Positions 8,603 through 17,883 of a DNA stretch of 64,000 nt are shown in pieces. A program made the position numbers and the translations under genes. This DNA comes from Saccharomycopsis malanga. Lineage: Eukaryota > Ascomycota > Saccharomycetes > Ascoideales > Saccharomycopsidaceae. How positions within the stretch are numbered: the first letter of the stretch is position 1; each line of letters opens with the position of its first letter. The notes below the pieces were generated by a model that worked only from the letters and a program-made list of their open reading frames with translations, was not told the DNA's origin and ran no database searches. The stretch spans positions 2,681,001 to 2,745,000 of the forward strand of contig CP025323.1 in assembly GCA_004014935.1 (NCBI GenBank), given 5' to 3'.

Positions 8603-10993
8603 ATGAACGCTATTGCTGAGGTATCCAACGAGAACATTTCCATAGCTGATTTCAATCATTCCAACGACGCTTTCATCAAACATCCAAACAGCAGCAACAA
8701 CACACACTCACACATGACGTCTGCGCAGCCCCGCGTGCTTCCAGACACTGCAAGCATGCATTCCAGCGTGCTACATCTTGCACCAAAGTCAAGGTCATCC
8801 ACCATCAAGCGCCAGATCCCGGCCTCCAGGACCCCCGACGGCGCTTTCCGGTTGAATTCCGGTCCCAATACTGCAGTAACTCACCTTGATGCTCCTCGAC
8901 GCACACCTGCAGCAACACCCTCAATACGGCCGCGCTCCCCTGCGCTTACTATATATAGTGACCATAACGACGACCAGGCCTACTATGAGGACATCAACCG
9001 CGACATCCTCAAGGCCAATGCGCGTGCTGACGTGCGGTCCATTCGCTCAATGCGGTCCAACGACAATGATCAAAAATCTATCAAGCTGTATCGCGCAGTC
9101 GAACTGGACCCTCTCACTGGAAAGCCCATGTTTGTTTACAAGGAGAACGGCAAAACTGCAGGCACACCAGGTGGTGCGCATGCGCATGCGCATGGGCATG
9201 GGCATACATCTGCCTCTGCGCCTGCATCTGCACCTGCGCCTGCATCTCAGCAGCAGCAAAAGGCAAGTAAGCAGTTACAACGCGAAAAGTTTCTCCAGGA
9301 CTCTTCGGACGAAAAGCGTAAAGAGTTTCTTTCTAAAAAGTTTGTTGAAAAGTATAATCTGATAAAAAAACAAGATGTTGACGACGAGGTGCGCAGCATG
9401 ATAAGCGAGATGTCTGCAAAGAACAAGTCGTTTGATGATATTCTCCACGACATCCAAAAGAACCAGGAGCGGCTAAACTCTTTTAAGAACCTCCGGGATA
9501 GCAACTTGATTCCGCCCCCGGAAGAGTCGGATTCTGAGAGCAAACGGTCGTCATCTATTCCGGGCCTCTGGACGAGCGCCAAGTCGCATGCAGGAGGTGC
9601 GTCTACTGGCCGCGGTCGTCATGACGCACCTAAGCATGCAAGAAGCAAGTCTGCAAACTCTCTCCATTCAAACTTTATCCCTGGTGCTACGCCTTTCAAC
9701 CAATTTCCAGCTGCGACTCCTTTGACGGGCCAGGCACCGCTTAATGATCCGTTTGGAAATCCTTTTGCAGCAGCTGCGGCCGCGGCAGCAGCGGCAGCTG
9801 GTATCCCTGGAAGTCCGCTGATGCAGCCTGGTGCAATTCCCAGCGGCATCCCACAGCAACAATGGTATCAACAAATATATCAATATTACATGGCTCAGGC
9901 GCAAGCGCAAGCACAAGCACAGGCACAAGCACAGGCACAAGCACAAGCACAGGCGCAGGCGCATGCAGAACAAATGGAACGGGAAAAGACAATTTCCGAA
10001 AAGGATAAAGCGTTGATTACAGCGCTTGCCACTGCCAAAGTTCAAGCTAAATTACAAGCCAAGTTTGAAAAGGAATTGCGTTTGTTGACGGAACTCCGCA
10101 AACAAGCCGAGGAGGAGCGGTTGCAGCGCTACGGCAACAATTACTGGGGATGGCCATATTTCAAAGGCAATGGAAAAGACGAAAAGGGTAAAGGAGACGC
10201 CAAACTGGATGCAGCACCTAAGAAACCTGCAGCTATTGCAGCAGCACCCGAGAAAAAGAAAGAACCTGCACCGCCAAAGGAGCCAATCAAAGTCTCGGAT
10301 TACAACGGTAACATCCCTGTGCCCTTTTCATTCCCTTATGAGGCAGTTGCCACTTGGGCCAACTTTATTGACGCGCTTAAGGATGCATTCCCACAATATG
10401 TACGACAGATTAATAGTAATGATCTCCGGATATTTGACAAGTCCTCGCAAGTGCTTATTTTGCCTGTGCATTGGGAAAAAACCGTCAAGCCTGGATTGTC
10501 CATATCGGTCAGCTTTGGTGGGCTTTCCGGTAGAGGCATGAAGCAGATTGGGTTTTCCGGGGTTGCCAATTCGGGTGCAACGCCTGGCATTATGCGTCAC
10601 AACAGAGGCAACAGTAGCAGCGGTTGGCCTGCACGTTTTGCAGGAACACCAAAAAAAGCGCCTCGTGGAGACCCACTTGGTGGGGCAATTCAAGACGACG
10701 GATTAGACTTGATAGAAGACGATGATCCGGAGTTGATGGGCCGGTTTTCCGGCCATCCGGCTACCAGAGGCCCTCCACCGGCATCAAGACCGGGCACCGG
10801 GGGTTCGGATCACGTGCCAAGAAAAGCACCAGGCGGCATTCTTAAATGGATGACGGAAGCAGACCGAATTGGCAGAATGCCACGTACTCCAATGGGTCCA
10901 CCAGGAAGAGTAGCCTCTGGACATCGACCTGGTACGCCTGGTCCTACTGCTGAGCAAGAAGCCGCTCTTATAAATGATCCAGAGTTGGCGTAG
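8603..10993 (+). CDS. Ubiquitin-like-domain protein with Ala and Gln-Ala repeats
   Basis: 796 residues from the ATG at 8603. The recognisable part is near residues 566-640: VPVPFSFPYEAVATWANFI, an ALKDAFPQYV helix and VLILPVHWEKTVKPGLSISV. This fits the ubiquitin-like domain seen in large fungal proteins, where F-x-F-P-F, W, ILP-x-x-WE and P-G/D-W-x-I positions recur. Before it lie a Ser/Asn-rich N-terminus, an Ala/His/Gly/Ser/Pro repeat near 190-215, a charged helical segment (215-310), a polyalanine run (about 388-400), roughly 11 Gln-Ala dipeptides (431-453) and a predicted coiled coil (453-510). The tail is Gly/Pro/Arg-rich. GC content is clearly higher than in neighbouring genes because of these repeats. 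Function unknown; a scaffold or signalling role would be a guess. Confidence 0.8.
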   Translation: MNAIAEVSNENISIADFNHSNDAFIKHPNSSNNTHSHMTSAQPRVLPDTASMHSSVLHLAPKSRSSTIKRQIPASRTPDGAFRLNSGPNTAVTHLDAPRRTPAATPSIRPRSPALTIYSDHNDDQAYYEDINRDILKANARADVRSIRSMRSNDNDQKSIKLYRAVELDPLTGKPMFVYKENGKTAGTPGGAHAHAHGHGHTSASAPASAPAPASQQQQKASKQLQREKFLQDSSDEKRKEFLSKKFVEKYNLIKKQDVDDEVRSMISEMSAKNKSFDDILHDIQKNQERLNSFKNLRDSNLIPPPEESDSESKRSSSIPGLWTSAKSHAGGASTGRGRHDAPKHARSKSANSLHSNFIPGATPFNQFPAATPLTGQAPLNDPFGNPFAAAAAAAAAAAGIPGSPLMQPGAIPSGIPQQQWYQQIYQYYMAQAQAQAQAQAQAQAQAQAQAQAHAEQMEREKTISEKDKALITALATAKVQAKLQAKFEKELRLLTELRKQAEEERLQRYGNNYWGWPYFKGNGKDEKGKGDAKLDAAPKKPAAIAAAPEKKKEPAPPKEPIKVSDYNGNIPVPFSFPYEAVATWANFIDALKDAFPQYVRQINSNDLRIFDKSSQVLILPVHWEKTVKPGLSISVSFGGLSGRGMKQIGFSGVANSGATPGIMRHNRGNSSSGWPARFAGTPKKAPRGDPLGGAIQDDGLDLIEDDDPELMGRFSGHPATRGPPPASRPGTGGSDHVPRKAPGGILKWMTEADRIGRMPRTPMGPPGRVASGHRPGTPGPTAEQEAALINDPELA
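9895..9962 (+). repeat. In-frame 6-bp CARGCN minisatellite encoding Gln-Ala
   Basis: About eleven copies of a CARGCN hexamer encode alternating Gln and Ala. Third-position variation (CAA/CAG, GCG/GCA) interrupts the array. It belongs to the disordered linker between the polyalanine run and the coiled coil, and is likely to vary in length between strains. Confidence 0.8.
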
Positions 10994-11426
10994 ATTTTGC
11001 TATTTCAATACTAATTTGCTACCATCTTATTTGTTTTTATTTTGAGTTTTGTTGTTTCTATTGTCATTTCCATGCTATTTTATTCAATTCATTACCTTTC
11101 AGAGTTTCTCTCTTTATTCTGCATCACATTCTGTTTTCTAACGTCATTCTACTACCATTCCAGACTTTTTTTAAATATAATATAGCCCTGTACTTACCTT
11201 TTTATAATATAATGTTCAATATCGCTGGACAGCTTTGCATTGTTTCAACATCACTGGTTATCTTTGTATTGGTACAGTATTTGCCAGCGGCATAATCCTA
11301 TCAATGAATAGCATCATTTTGTCAGTAATTTATAATGTCAATATTTTGTCAATAATTTATGATAAAATGGCCCTATTAAACATACAATGTGACCTCCAAC
11401 TTGTAATAAGGTGGTTTTAGACAGAA

Positions 11427-11463
<37 letters not shown>

Positions 11464-12573
11464 AATAATAATAATAATATCATATATTTCAAGCCCAGTA
11501 CATGGAAAAACAATAGTTGCTTATATTAAAGGATAGAAGAGGTCTGAAAAAAGGAGCAAATAGTGTTTGAAGCAAGCCGACCAATTGTAAATAGCATAAA
11601 CAACAAACCAAATGTATCTAGTCCACTAAAACGAACAATTATTGTGATTCATGTTACCTTTTGCTTGTTTCCTAAGCTTATTAGGGCATTTTAGCTCGAA
11701 AGACTATCTTGAAACCTTAGAAACCTTTGGCAAGTAGACTCATGTTCGAAATTTGATTATTGGGAATTGGGTCCATGTTGTAAGCTTGGCAAGCAGCATG
11801 GAAAACTTGATGATATTTACGTTTCTTTGCATCAAGTTGTTTTGGATTGATCGCTTTATATATTTGTATACTTCAAGCTATGCTAAGGTAAAAATGATTA
11901 TATCCATAAATCTGTAAAAGCAGCCAATCGAAATGCTGGTGCAGTGAATTTCAGCGTTTTCAGTTTCTCAAAACTAAAATAATACTTATTATTATGGTTC
12001 TACTAGTTTTGGTAATGTTAGAATAATTATCAAATAATTATCAAATTATTTTGATAAATATCCTCAATTATCGACCCATCGGTTGTTGGCAGAAGGATAT
12101 GTTGATATAATTATGGTAGCTTGATTGAAAAGCATGTTAAATTTGCCAATAACACCTTTACTAAAAACATATATGAGTTTACCGTCAGTGGTACAAGCTA
12201 TTATTGAATAGGCTTGCTGGTTTTCATTCAATGTTATACAAATTTGAAGTTTTTGAGGCTTTTTAAAGCTTTTCTGAGTTTTTTCTTTGAAATAAATTCC
12301 CCAGGAGAAATTGGCCATACGTATAGTAATTCATCCAGACAAAACGTTCAGCATCATAGATAGATCTATAAAAAAGAAAATGTCTGTTTCAAAGCTTATT
12401 ATAATTGGTAGAAACAGAATCTTGGATTACCAAACTTGCCTTTACATCTTATAGTCTGAGTTACTTGTGGACCGTTCAAACGGCTTTTATTTTGGTCTAA
12501 ATTTTTGGAGACAATCTATTTTATTTTACTCGACTTTATAAAACAAATACTACAAACATAACCGATTTGATTA
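10994..12573. other. Intergenic region between convergent genes
   Basis: 1.6 kb between the stop codons of two convergent genes. It contains the SINE-A tail and microsatellite at 11424-11513. A possible 84-codon minus-strand frame (12318-12064) begins with ATG, but it has no recognised match and I do not trust it. Otherwise AT-rich with no structure I can name. Confidence 0.5.
11433..11504 (-). mobile_element. SINE-A 3' end with expanded AAC/AAT tail
   Basis: On the minus strand: TGTACTGGGCTTGAAATATA, then ATT repeats that turn into about ten GTT repeats. GAAAAACAA flanks it on both sides (11424-11432 and 11505-11513), a 9-bp target-site duplication. The tail is longer than the SINE part, showing how a retroposed tail can become a microsatellite. 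Confidence 0.7.
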
Positions 12574-15057
12574 TTATGGGCCTTGTCTCTTTTTTTGGAG
12601 TCTGGCGTTTTCCTCTTGCAAGTTTTCAATAGAACTTGACAAACGTTTAATCTCAAGGTTTTTTGCCAACGCCAGTTTTTCAAGCTTACTCTTGAGATGT
12701 AGTAACTCCTGCTGATGTTTACGGTAGAGTTCTTGCTGTTTCTTCTGGGTGTCTAGAAGCATGCTGTTCATTTCATGGGTAACTTTTTTCAATTGCTTCA
12801 CTGTGGTTTGCAATGCAGCATGGATTTGGTCTACAGAGATCAAACCTAAGCCGGCTAAATGACGGTTGGGATGATGGCTATTAAAATGAGCAAAGTAACT
12901 TGTAAGAATATTCTGTTGAAATGACGCAACCTCTTTAGCACTTATCGCATTTGCCTCTGCTGCAATAAGAAACAATTCTGGCGAGTGGCACAAGTATTTT
13001 ATCTTTTCATCAATGTCTTGTTGTATGGTTTCAATAACATTTGACAACCTTTTTGAGATCCAAATATTCAGTTTCTCTGCCAATCGTGGCCTATCTAATA
13101 CTTGTTCCATTACTTCAGGTGAAGATTGTACAGGGGGCAGCAGATTTTGTATGTCAAATGTATGACTATTGAATTGTATTACAGTGGCATTGTTTTTCGA
13201 CTTTTGATTACTTTTGTGTGCTTTTTGATTACTATTTTGTTCGTCATTCATCAGTTTTTGATTACTATCGTCAATCATCAGTTTTTGAATACTATCGTCA
13301 TTTAATAATTTTTGATTACTAATTTGTTGGCCATTTTTACTGTTTCCCCTTATGGCTTGGCCACTATCACTTTGAAACGGTGCTGTTTCATTAGGAATTG
13401 CGGTCTCCAGACCTCCAACAGGCGTCGGTTGGAATCTTTTAATAGATTGGCCTTGGCTATGCCACTGAAGCGAGCCTGTACTTGTATGAGCTCCTTTTTC
13501 GATGTCATTGTCAACATTGGCCTTCATGTTTACCTTGTTCGAGACGTCTGTAATAGTCACATTGTCATTTACCTTGTTAGTCAAGTTTTGTATCCCATCA
13601 ACTTTATTATTGGTTACGCTACTAGATGTTTTAATTGGGTTATTTTGACAGACCTCATCACTCACTGCCCTACGAACTACAGCCTCTTTGTCAATTGTTT
13701 TATCAAGTTTTCTACCTTCCCCCTTGCCAGCCACCATTTCTATATCATCTGCGGGGCTTTCCTCGCACTCAGGTCTCTTTCTCTTCCTAACATCGATCTG
13801 TGCACCGTCCAACAAATCCACAGGAGCCTCAGACGTGCCCACAGGCACACCATTTGGCAGCCCCGCCGTATTATTGCCCTCAACCTTCACCAAAGTCTCC
13901 CCATGGCTCACCATACCCTCCATGGCCCCAGATGGACTTCCTGCTGCAGGCGCATCTGATACTTGCGTCTCCATGCAGTACACCGCAGCGAGTCTTAATT
14001 TGAGGAAGATTGATATTGAGTTCTTCTGGGTTTTGCCTACAATGTGGTCGAGATCAGGGCTGTTAAAGTCGGTTTTGGAGAGAAACCTTGTGACTTTGGC
14101 GGCGCTTATAGTAGGGCTTGTCTTTTTGCGCAAGTTTTGGTTGTAATATTTCGTGAACTGCAAGATAGACTCTTTGATCTGGTCTCGGATCAAAGTGTTA
14201 TAAGTAGCTGGGCCAGAGGCTCCGTAGACAGCACACTTGCGAATAAGATCAACGTCCATGCTGGATAGGATAAAGTGCATGAGTTCTGTCTTGGCAGCAG
14301 CCACGTCATCGACAGGGTTGCCTAAAACCGTAGGCGTGACAACCTCAAACGAGGTTCCAAACACGGTTTTCAAGTGGTACAATGAGTAGAACCGAGCACG
14401 GCCGAGGAAGGAAATCTTAGCGCTGTCCTCGGTATGATTAAATTCGTAGACAGGACTCAGCCAAAGAGCCTTATTTACATGTTCCAACGATTTTTCCAAA
14501 ACGCCTTTGGGATCAACATCAGAAAACGATTTTAGAAAGATGTCGTCGATTTTAGTAGAACAAATACGTTTTTTTAGCCGGCCATAGTCGTTTTCGTAGA
14601 GAAACAAGCTTTTGCTGGCCAAAAGCCAGTGCAAAACACGGAGAAAGTTGACATTCAACAATAGCGAGCTGAGATTGCCCATGTCGCTCATGTCGGAGAT
14701 CTGGAACAACTTGAATACCGAGATCTGGGTGCCGGCAATGTTTCGTATCCGAGCAAGTATAAAAGAGTCCTGGGAAATGTACGAAAGGAACCTGTGCATC
14801 GAGAGACTCGTGAGATTCAAGACAAACATCTCCTTGGTGCTCAGTTTCTTCACTATAAAGCTCCACTCGCCATTGATGTTGAACATAAACATGTCGTATT
14901 TCGACGAAGCATTTACTTTGAGTACTCGTTGGCATATATAGTTTTTTTCGCTGAATATATAGACCGATCTAATGTCATCGTTCTCGCCATTCTTCCGTAC
15001 GAGACACGAGATGAGTTTCACTACAAAATCGCCTAATCCTAGCGCAGAATCGTCCAT
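12574..15057 (-). CDS. Unrecognised 827-residue protein with C-terminal coiled coil
   Basis: I do not recognise this protein. The frame opens at a TTG, but the first ATG is at 15057 (MDDSALGLGDFVVKL). Residues 1-365 look globular, with regular strands and helices and few low-complexity stretches. Residues 365-610 are polar and disordered, rich in Asn, Gln, Lys and Asp, and include an imperfect tandem repeat with SNQK / DDSNQKLMND cores near 575-620. Residues 640-827 are strongly helical: a segment with RLAEKLNIWISKRL, a middle helix with IKYLCHSPELFLIA, and a final coiled coil rich in Gln, Leu and Lys heptads (KQQELYRKHQQELLHLKSKL). This layout suits a structural or adaptor protein, for example of a spindle, kinetochore or chromatin complex, but nothing decides between these. 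It is convergent with the ubiquitin-like-domain gene. Confidence 0.75.
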   Translation of the reverse strand: MDDSALGLGDFVVKLISCLVRKNGENDDIRSVYIFSEKNYICQRVLKVNASSKYDMFMFNINGEWSFIVKKLSTKEMFVLNLTSLSMHRFLSYISQDSFILARIRNIAGTQISVFKLFQISDMSDMGNLSSLLLNVNFLRVLHWLLASKSLFLYENDYGRLKKRICSTKIDDIFLKSFSDVDPKGVLEKSLEHVNKALWLSPVYEFNHTEDSAKISFLGRARFYSLYHLKTVFGTSFEVVTPTVLGNPVDDVAAAKTELMHFILSSMDVDLIRKCAVYGASGPATYNTLIRDQIKESILQFTKYYNQNLRKKTSPTISAAKVTRFLSKTDFNSPDLDHIVGKTQKNSISIFLKLRLAAVYCMETQVSDAPAAGSPSGAMEGMVSHGETLVKVEGNNTAGLPNGVPVGTSEAPVDLLDGAQIDVRKRKRPECEESPADDIEMVAGKGEGRKLDKTIDKEAVVRRAVSDEVCQNNPIKTSSSVTNNKVDGIQNLTNKVNDNVTITDVSNKVNMKANVDNDIEKGAHTSTGSLQWHSQGQSIKRFQPTPVGGLETAIPNETAPFQSDSGQAIRGNSKNGQQISNQKLLNDDSIQKLMIDDSNQKLMNDEQNSNQKAHKSNQKSKNNATVIQFNSHTFDIQNLLPPVQSSPEVMEQVLDRPRLAEKLNIWISKRLSNVIETIQQDIDEKIKYLCHSPELFLIAAEANAISAKEVASFQQNILTSYFAHFNSHHPNRHLAGLGLISVDQIHAALQTTVKQLKKVTHEMNSMLLDTQKKQQELYRKHQQELLHLKSKLEKLALAKNLEIKRLSSSIENLQEENARLQKKRQGP

Positions 15058-15415
15058 TTTGTACTTGTTTGTAGTGCCCAAACACTTTACTCCATCATCT
15101 GCTACTAACGATCACTACTCATCCAGACCTCTTCCTTAGTCTTGATCCATGTACATATCATTTGATTTTGGCGTTCCCATATTGAACTAGGTCACATGAT
15201 CCCATATGGAGTTATTATGATAATAGTGGTAAACATTCTGGTTCTATGATTGACTAAATACAGTAAATCTATGCCTTGTTCCCTTTTTGAGTTGATACAA
15301 GTGATCCAGAACGCTTGATTAGCATATTTAGGTATCTCATTGTTCTATTTACTATTTATCACTCTATTTCCTGTATTTTATTCTTCTCAAGATAGATCTT
15401 ATATCTTGTATTTCG
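15058..15415. other. Upstream region of the coiled-coil gene
   Basis: AT-rich sequence with a GGTCACATGATC element at about 15190, an E-box-like site. No coding potential noticed. Confidence 0.45.
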
Positions 15416-15548
15416 GCCAGTGGCTTATTATGTTAATGGTATCGGGCACTGACCACTGAGCCATACGACCCAGTGGCTTATTATGTTAATGATATCTTAT
15501 AATATTTTGTATATCGGCCGAGTAAATATCAGTTTCGTAAATAAGTGC
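15416..15548 (-). mobile_element. SINE-A fragments with a duplicated flank
   Basis: A head fragment (minus strand CCACTGGGTCGTATGGCTC, AGTGGTCAGTGC) is bracketed by two copies of CCAGTGGCTTATTATGTTAA (starting near 15419 and 15470). A second piece, TATATCGGCCGAGTAAATAT and CAGTTTCGTAAATA, resembles the family 3' region. This looks like nested remnants; the exact order of events is unclear. Confidence 0.45.
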
Positions 15549-16189
15549 TAAATGATTTGGTAAAATAATGTCCTGTTATTTACTATAAACCGATAATCTG
15601 GTAATAATCTGATCATAATTTTATTTATCAAAATCTAATCATAGCCACTGGGCCATTTGGCTCAGTGGTCCGTGCTCTCGAAGAAGAGAAAAAAGACCTA
15701 ACAGGAACACGGGTTCGATTCCCAAGACGACACTACTCGCTGCTTTTTATGATGCTGAACGTGGTTTCCACAGGCAAGTGCATCTGTCTGGAATACGACC
15801 TAAACCAAAGTCTAGGGCTTACTTTCAACCAATTGGGTGAGAAGATTATGTTGAATGGACCTTTGTTGAGTTTTTCTCTGCCAATTTTTACCAAGTCCCT
15901 TTAGACATCGCGCGTATATACGAAACTGATATGTACTGGGCTCGAAATATATGATATTATTATTAAAATCTAATCATAACTTTTATGATGTGATCTTACT
16001 ATTATATAATACAATATGATCATAATTTTATATATTACAATCTGATCATAATTTTATCATAATCTGATCATCTGATAATCTGATTATAATTTTATTTATT
16101 AAAATCTAATCGTACTTTTATTTATCAAAATATAATCATAATTTTTATTATCTGATCATAATTTTATATAATCATATATTACAACCTTC
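15549..16189. repeat. AT-rich minisatellite with cores TGATCATAATTTTAT / AAAATCTAATCATA
   Basis: On both sides of the full-length SINE-A copy lie many imperfect units built from TGATCATAATTTTATWTATC and AAAATCTAATCRTA. The core GATCATAATCTT is present in the SINE-A body (TGAGAAGATTATGATCA on the other strand). The array therefore probably grew inside an older minus-strand SINE-A copy whose head is still visible at 16190-16262. Confidence 0.55.
15644..15964 (+). mobile_element. Full-length SINE-A, 321 bp
   Basis: The reference copy. The head starts GCCACTGGGCCATTTGG; the A box is TGGCTCAGTGG (15658-15668) and the B box is GGTTCGATTCC (15712-15722), a perfect match to the Pol III consensus and 54 bp from the A box. 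The body includes ACTCGCTGCTTTTTATGA, TTTCCACAGGCAAGTG and CAACCAATTGGGTGAGAAG. The 3' block GTACTGGGCTCGAAATATA leads into a TATTATTATT tail. AAAATCTAATCATA flanks both ends (15630-15643 and 15965-15978), a perfect 14-bp direct repeat. Because the copy sits in a minisatellite with similar units, part of that repeat could predate the insertion. Confidence 0.88.
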
Positions 16190-16262
16190 TCACTCGAGAG
16201 GTTGAAAGTAAGACTTTTGCCTATGTACTATTTCTCTTCTCCGAGAGCACAACCCAGTGGCC
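16190..16262 (-). mobile_element. SINE-A head and body fragment
   Basis: Minus strand: GGCCACTGGGTTGTGCTCTC, GGAGAAGAGAAATAG, then TAGGCAAAAGTCTTACTTTC and CTCTCGAGTGAGAAG. It lacks the 3' block and runs into the minisatellite. It begins 77 bp downstream of the GPA1 stop codon, in the same sense as GPA1. Confidence 0.6.
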
Positions 16263-16338
16263 TGTCAAAATTAGTTGAACAATTTTATATAAATCCTAAA
16301 CAGTAAAATAACAAAGATAGAAACTGGACCAAACAAAA

Positions 16339-17763
16339 TCACATCATACCAGTGGCCTTTAGATTACTTTGCATAAACAAATCAGTGACAGCTGCCAAAA
16401 CAAACTTCATTGACAGGGTGTCGGTAGCACAAGTGCGGTGGACATAGATTGGTTTGTTAGTTCGGTTAAACTTTTGGAATGTCTTTTCAAAGTAACGCAA
16501 TCCATCCTCTACATTTCCTGCCTTGCCATTAAAGTCAGGCAAGTATGTGCGCATGGACTGTTTCTTGATTTTCTGTTCAAACAAGTCTGTCTTGTTCAAA
16601 AATAAAATAAAAGGGGTATCTTGGAACCAGCGAGAGTTGACGAGAGTTTTGAAAAGCATCATGGACTCGTGCATTCGATTCACCTTACCGTTTTCGAAAA
16701 GCTGTTGGTCATATTCCGATACAGCCAATACAAAGAGCACTGCTGTGATATCTTCAAAGCTCTTGAGCCATTTACGACGCTCCAGACGTTGTCCCCCAGC
16801 ATCCAAGATTTTAAACTCCTCGCCATGGATTGTGAAGTGGGTTTCGGTGATTCCAGTAGTTTTGATCCGGGCATTCAAGATATCCGTGTCGCTGGCTAGA
16901 TACCCTTGGTCTGCAAACTTGGAAACGTTGTCGAAATAATAATCTGCATTGGACTCGATTTGGAACTCGTTGGCACGGCTCCAGGTTCGCCGGATGCCCT
17001 GGTCATGGTTCCAAAGATTCAGAACTGCTGTAGCTACGTCTTCTCTGGAAACTGACATGTTTGTATTGAGAGAAACGCCGCCAGCTTTCCCCACAAATCC
17101 GGTGAGACTGCCGTCCAATTTGGGCGAGTCCACAATAAGATTGTCAAACGCATCTTCATGGTAGCTGTCAGAGTTGCTTTTGTAGATTTCTGTCTCGGTA
17201 AACAAGGTGTCTGTCTCTTCGCCGGAACCTGCATCAGCCTTGTTGTCCATGCCATCTGGCAAAACGTCTGTGAACGCCTCAGTACGCCCTGTGCTGGACT
17301 GCTGGCGCCGGATCTCGCTGGTAGGAGAGTACTTTGTAAGATAATCCCGGATAAACTTGTGTCCTCCAGCAGTCTCGGTGTCAATGTCACGTAGCACATG
17401 TTTCTGATACGCTAGCAAGTTGTCCCGATGTCCTCTAAGAGGAGAATCAATGGCATCGCAGTCCAACGGGATCTTCATCTTACGAGCTTGGATAATAAGC
17501 TTCGCCATACAATTCACTGCATCTGCCCAGATCACCTGGGCATACTGTGCCCGCTCATTGTATGAAAACCCAGTCTTATGAAGAATCTTGAGCTGTTTCA
17601 ACACTGTAGACTTGCCGCTCTCGCCTGCTCCAAGAAGAAGAAGCTTCTTTACCTTGCGGTCTCTGTTGCTTCGCTCAAGAGCCTCCTGAATAGCACGGTC
17701 TGCCTGCTTGGCCTGATAAAGTGGATCATTGATATCGATTTCTTTACTGGGTGTACAGCCCAT
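16339..17763 (-). CDS. GPA1: Heterotrimeric G-protein alpha subunit, pheromone-type
   Basis: 474 residues from the ATG at 17763; the frame is open further upstream, but MGCTPSKE is the lipid-modification signal (Gly2 myristoylation, Cys3 palmitoylation). GTPase motifs are in place: GAGESGKST (45-53), RIKTTGITE switch I (about 299-307), DAGGQ switch II (321-325), NKTD (390-393) and TCAT (444-447). An extra acidic, Ser-rich stretch of about 100 residues in the helical domain (about 150-250) is the hallmark of yeast Gpa1; S. cerevisiae Gpa1 has 472 residues. Switch II reads QRLERRKWLKSFE where most relatives have QRSERKKWIHCFE. The C-terminus, which contacts the receptor, is NLKATGMM rather than NLKKIGII. 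Expected role: coupling the mating-pheromone receptor to the Ste4/Ste18 dimer at the plasma membrane. Confidence 0.95.
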   Translation of the reverse strand: MGCTPSKEIDINDPLYQAKQADRAIQEALERSNRDRKVKKLLLLGAGESGKSTVLKQLKILHKTGFSYNERAQYAQVIWADAVNCMAKLIIQARKMKIPLDCDAIDSPLRGHRDNLLAYQKHVLRDIDTETAGGHKFIRDYLTKYSPTSEIRRQQSSTGRTEAFTDVLPDGMDNKADAGSGEETDTLFTETEIYKSNSDSYHEDAFDNLIVDSPKLDGSLTGFVGKAGGVSLNTNMSVSREDVATAVLNLWNHDQGIRRTWSRANEFQIESNADYYFDNVSKFADQGYLASDTDILNARIKTTGITETHFTIHGEEFKILDAGGQRLERRKWLKSFEDITAVLFVLAVSEYDQQLFENGKVNRMHESMMLFKTLVNSRWFQDTPFILFLNKTDLFEQKIKKQSMRTYLPDFNGKAGNVEDGLRYFEKTFQKFNRTNKPIYVHRTCATDTLSMKFVLAAVTDLFMQSNLKATGMM

Positions 17764-17883
17764 TATTTGAAGTATCAATTGAGTTATGGAAATTTGTATT
17801 TGATATTCAAAAAATATTTTTAAAATAATGACTTTTATCAATTGGTGATTATAATATCACTATTCAATCAATATTCAATTCCT

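Noticed and set aside
12064-12318. 84-codon minus-strand frame starting with ATG
   Set aside because: No recognisable family, AT-rich neighbourhood and a stop closely upstream; kept only as a remark in the gap description.
13312-13959. 215-codon plus-strand frame
   Set aside because: Antisense to the disordered middle of the 827-residue protein; frame openness is a by-product of that gene's codon use.
15630-15978. The 14-bp repeat around the full-length SINE taken alone as proof of retroposition
   Set aside because: The flanking minisatellite contains similar AAAATCTAATCRTA units, so this repeat alone is not decisive; the 26696-26767 and 56498-56890 sites in non-repetitive flanks are the better proof.
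15549-16189. CRISPR-like array
   Set aside because: Units are imperfect, AT-rich and without unique spacers of constant length; the genome is eukaryotic. It is a minisatellite.
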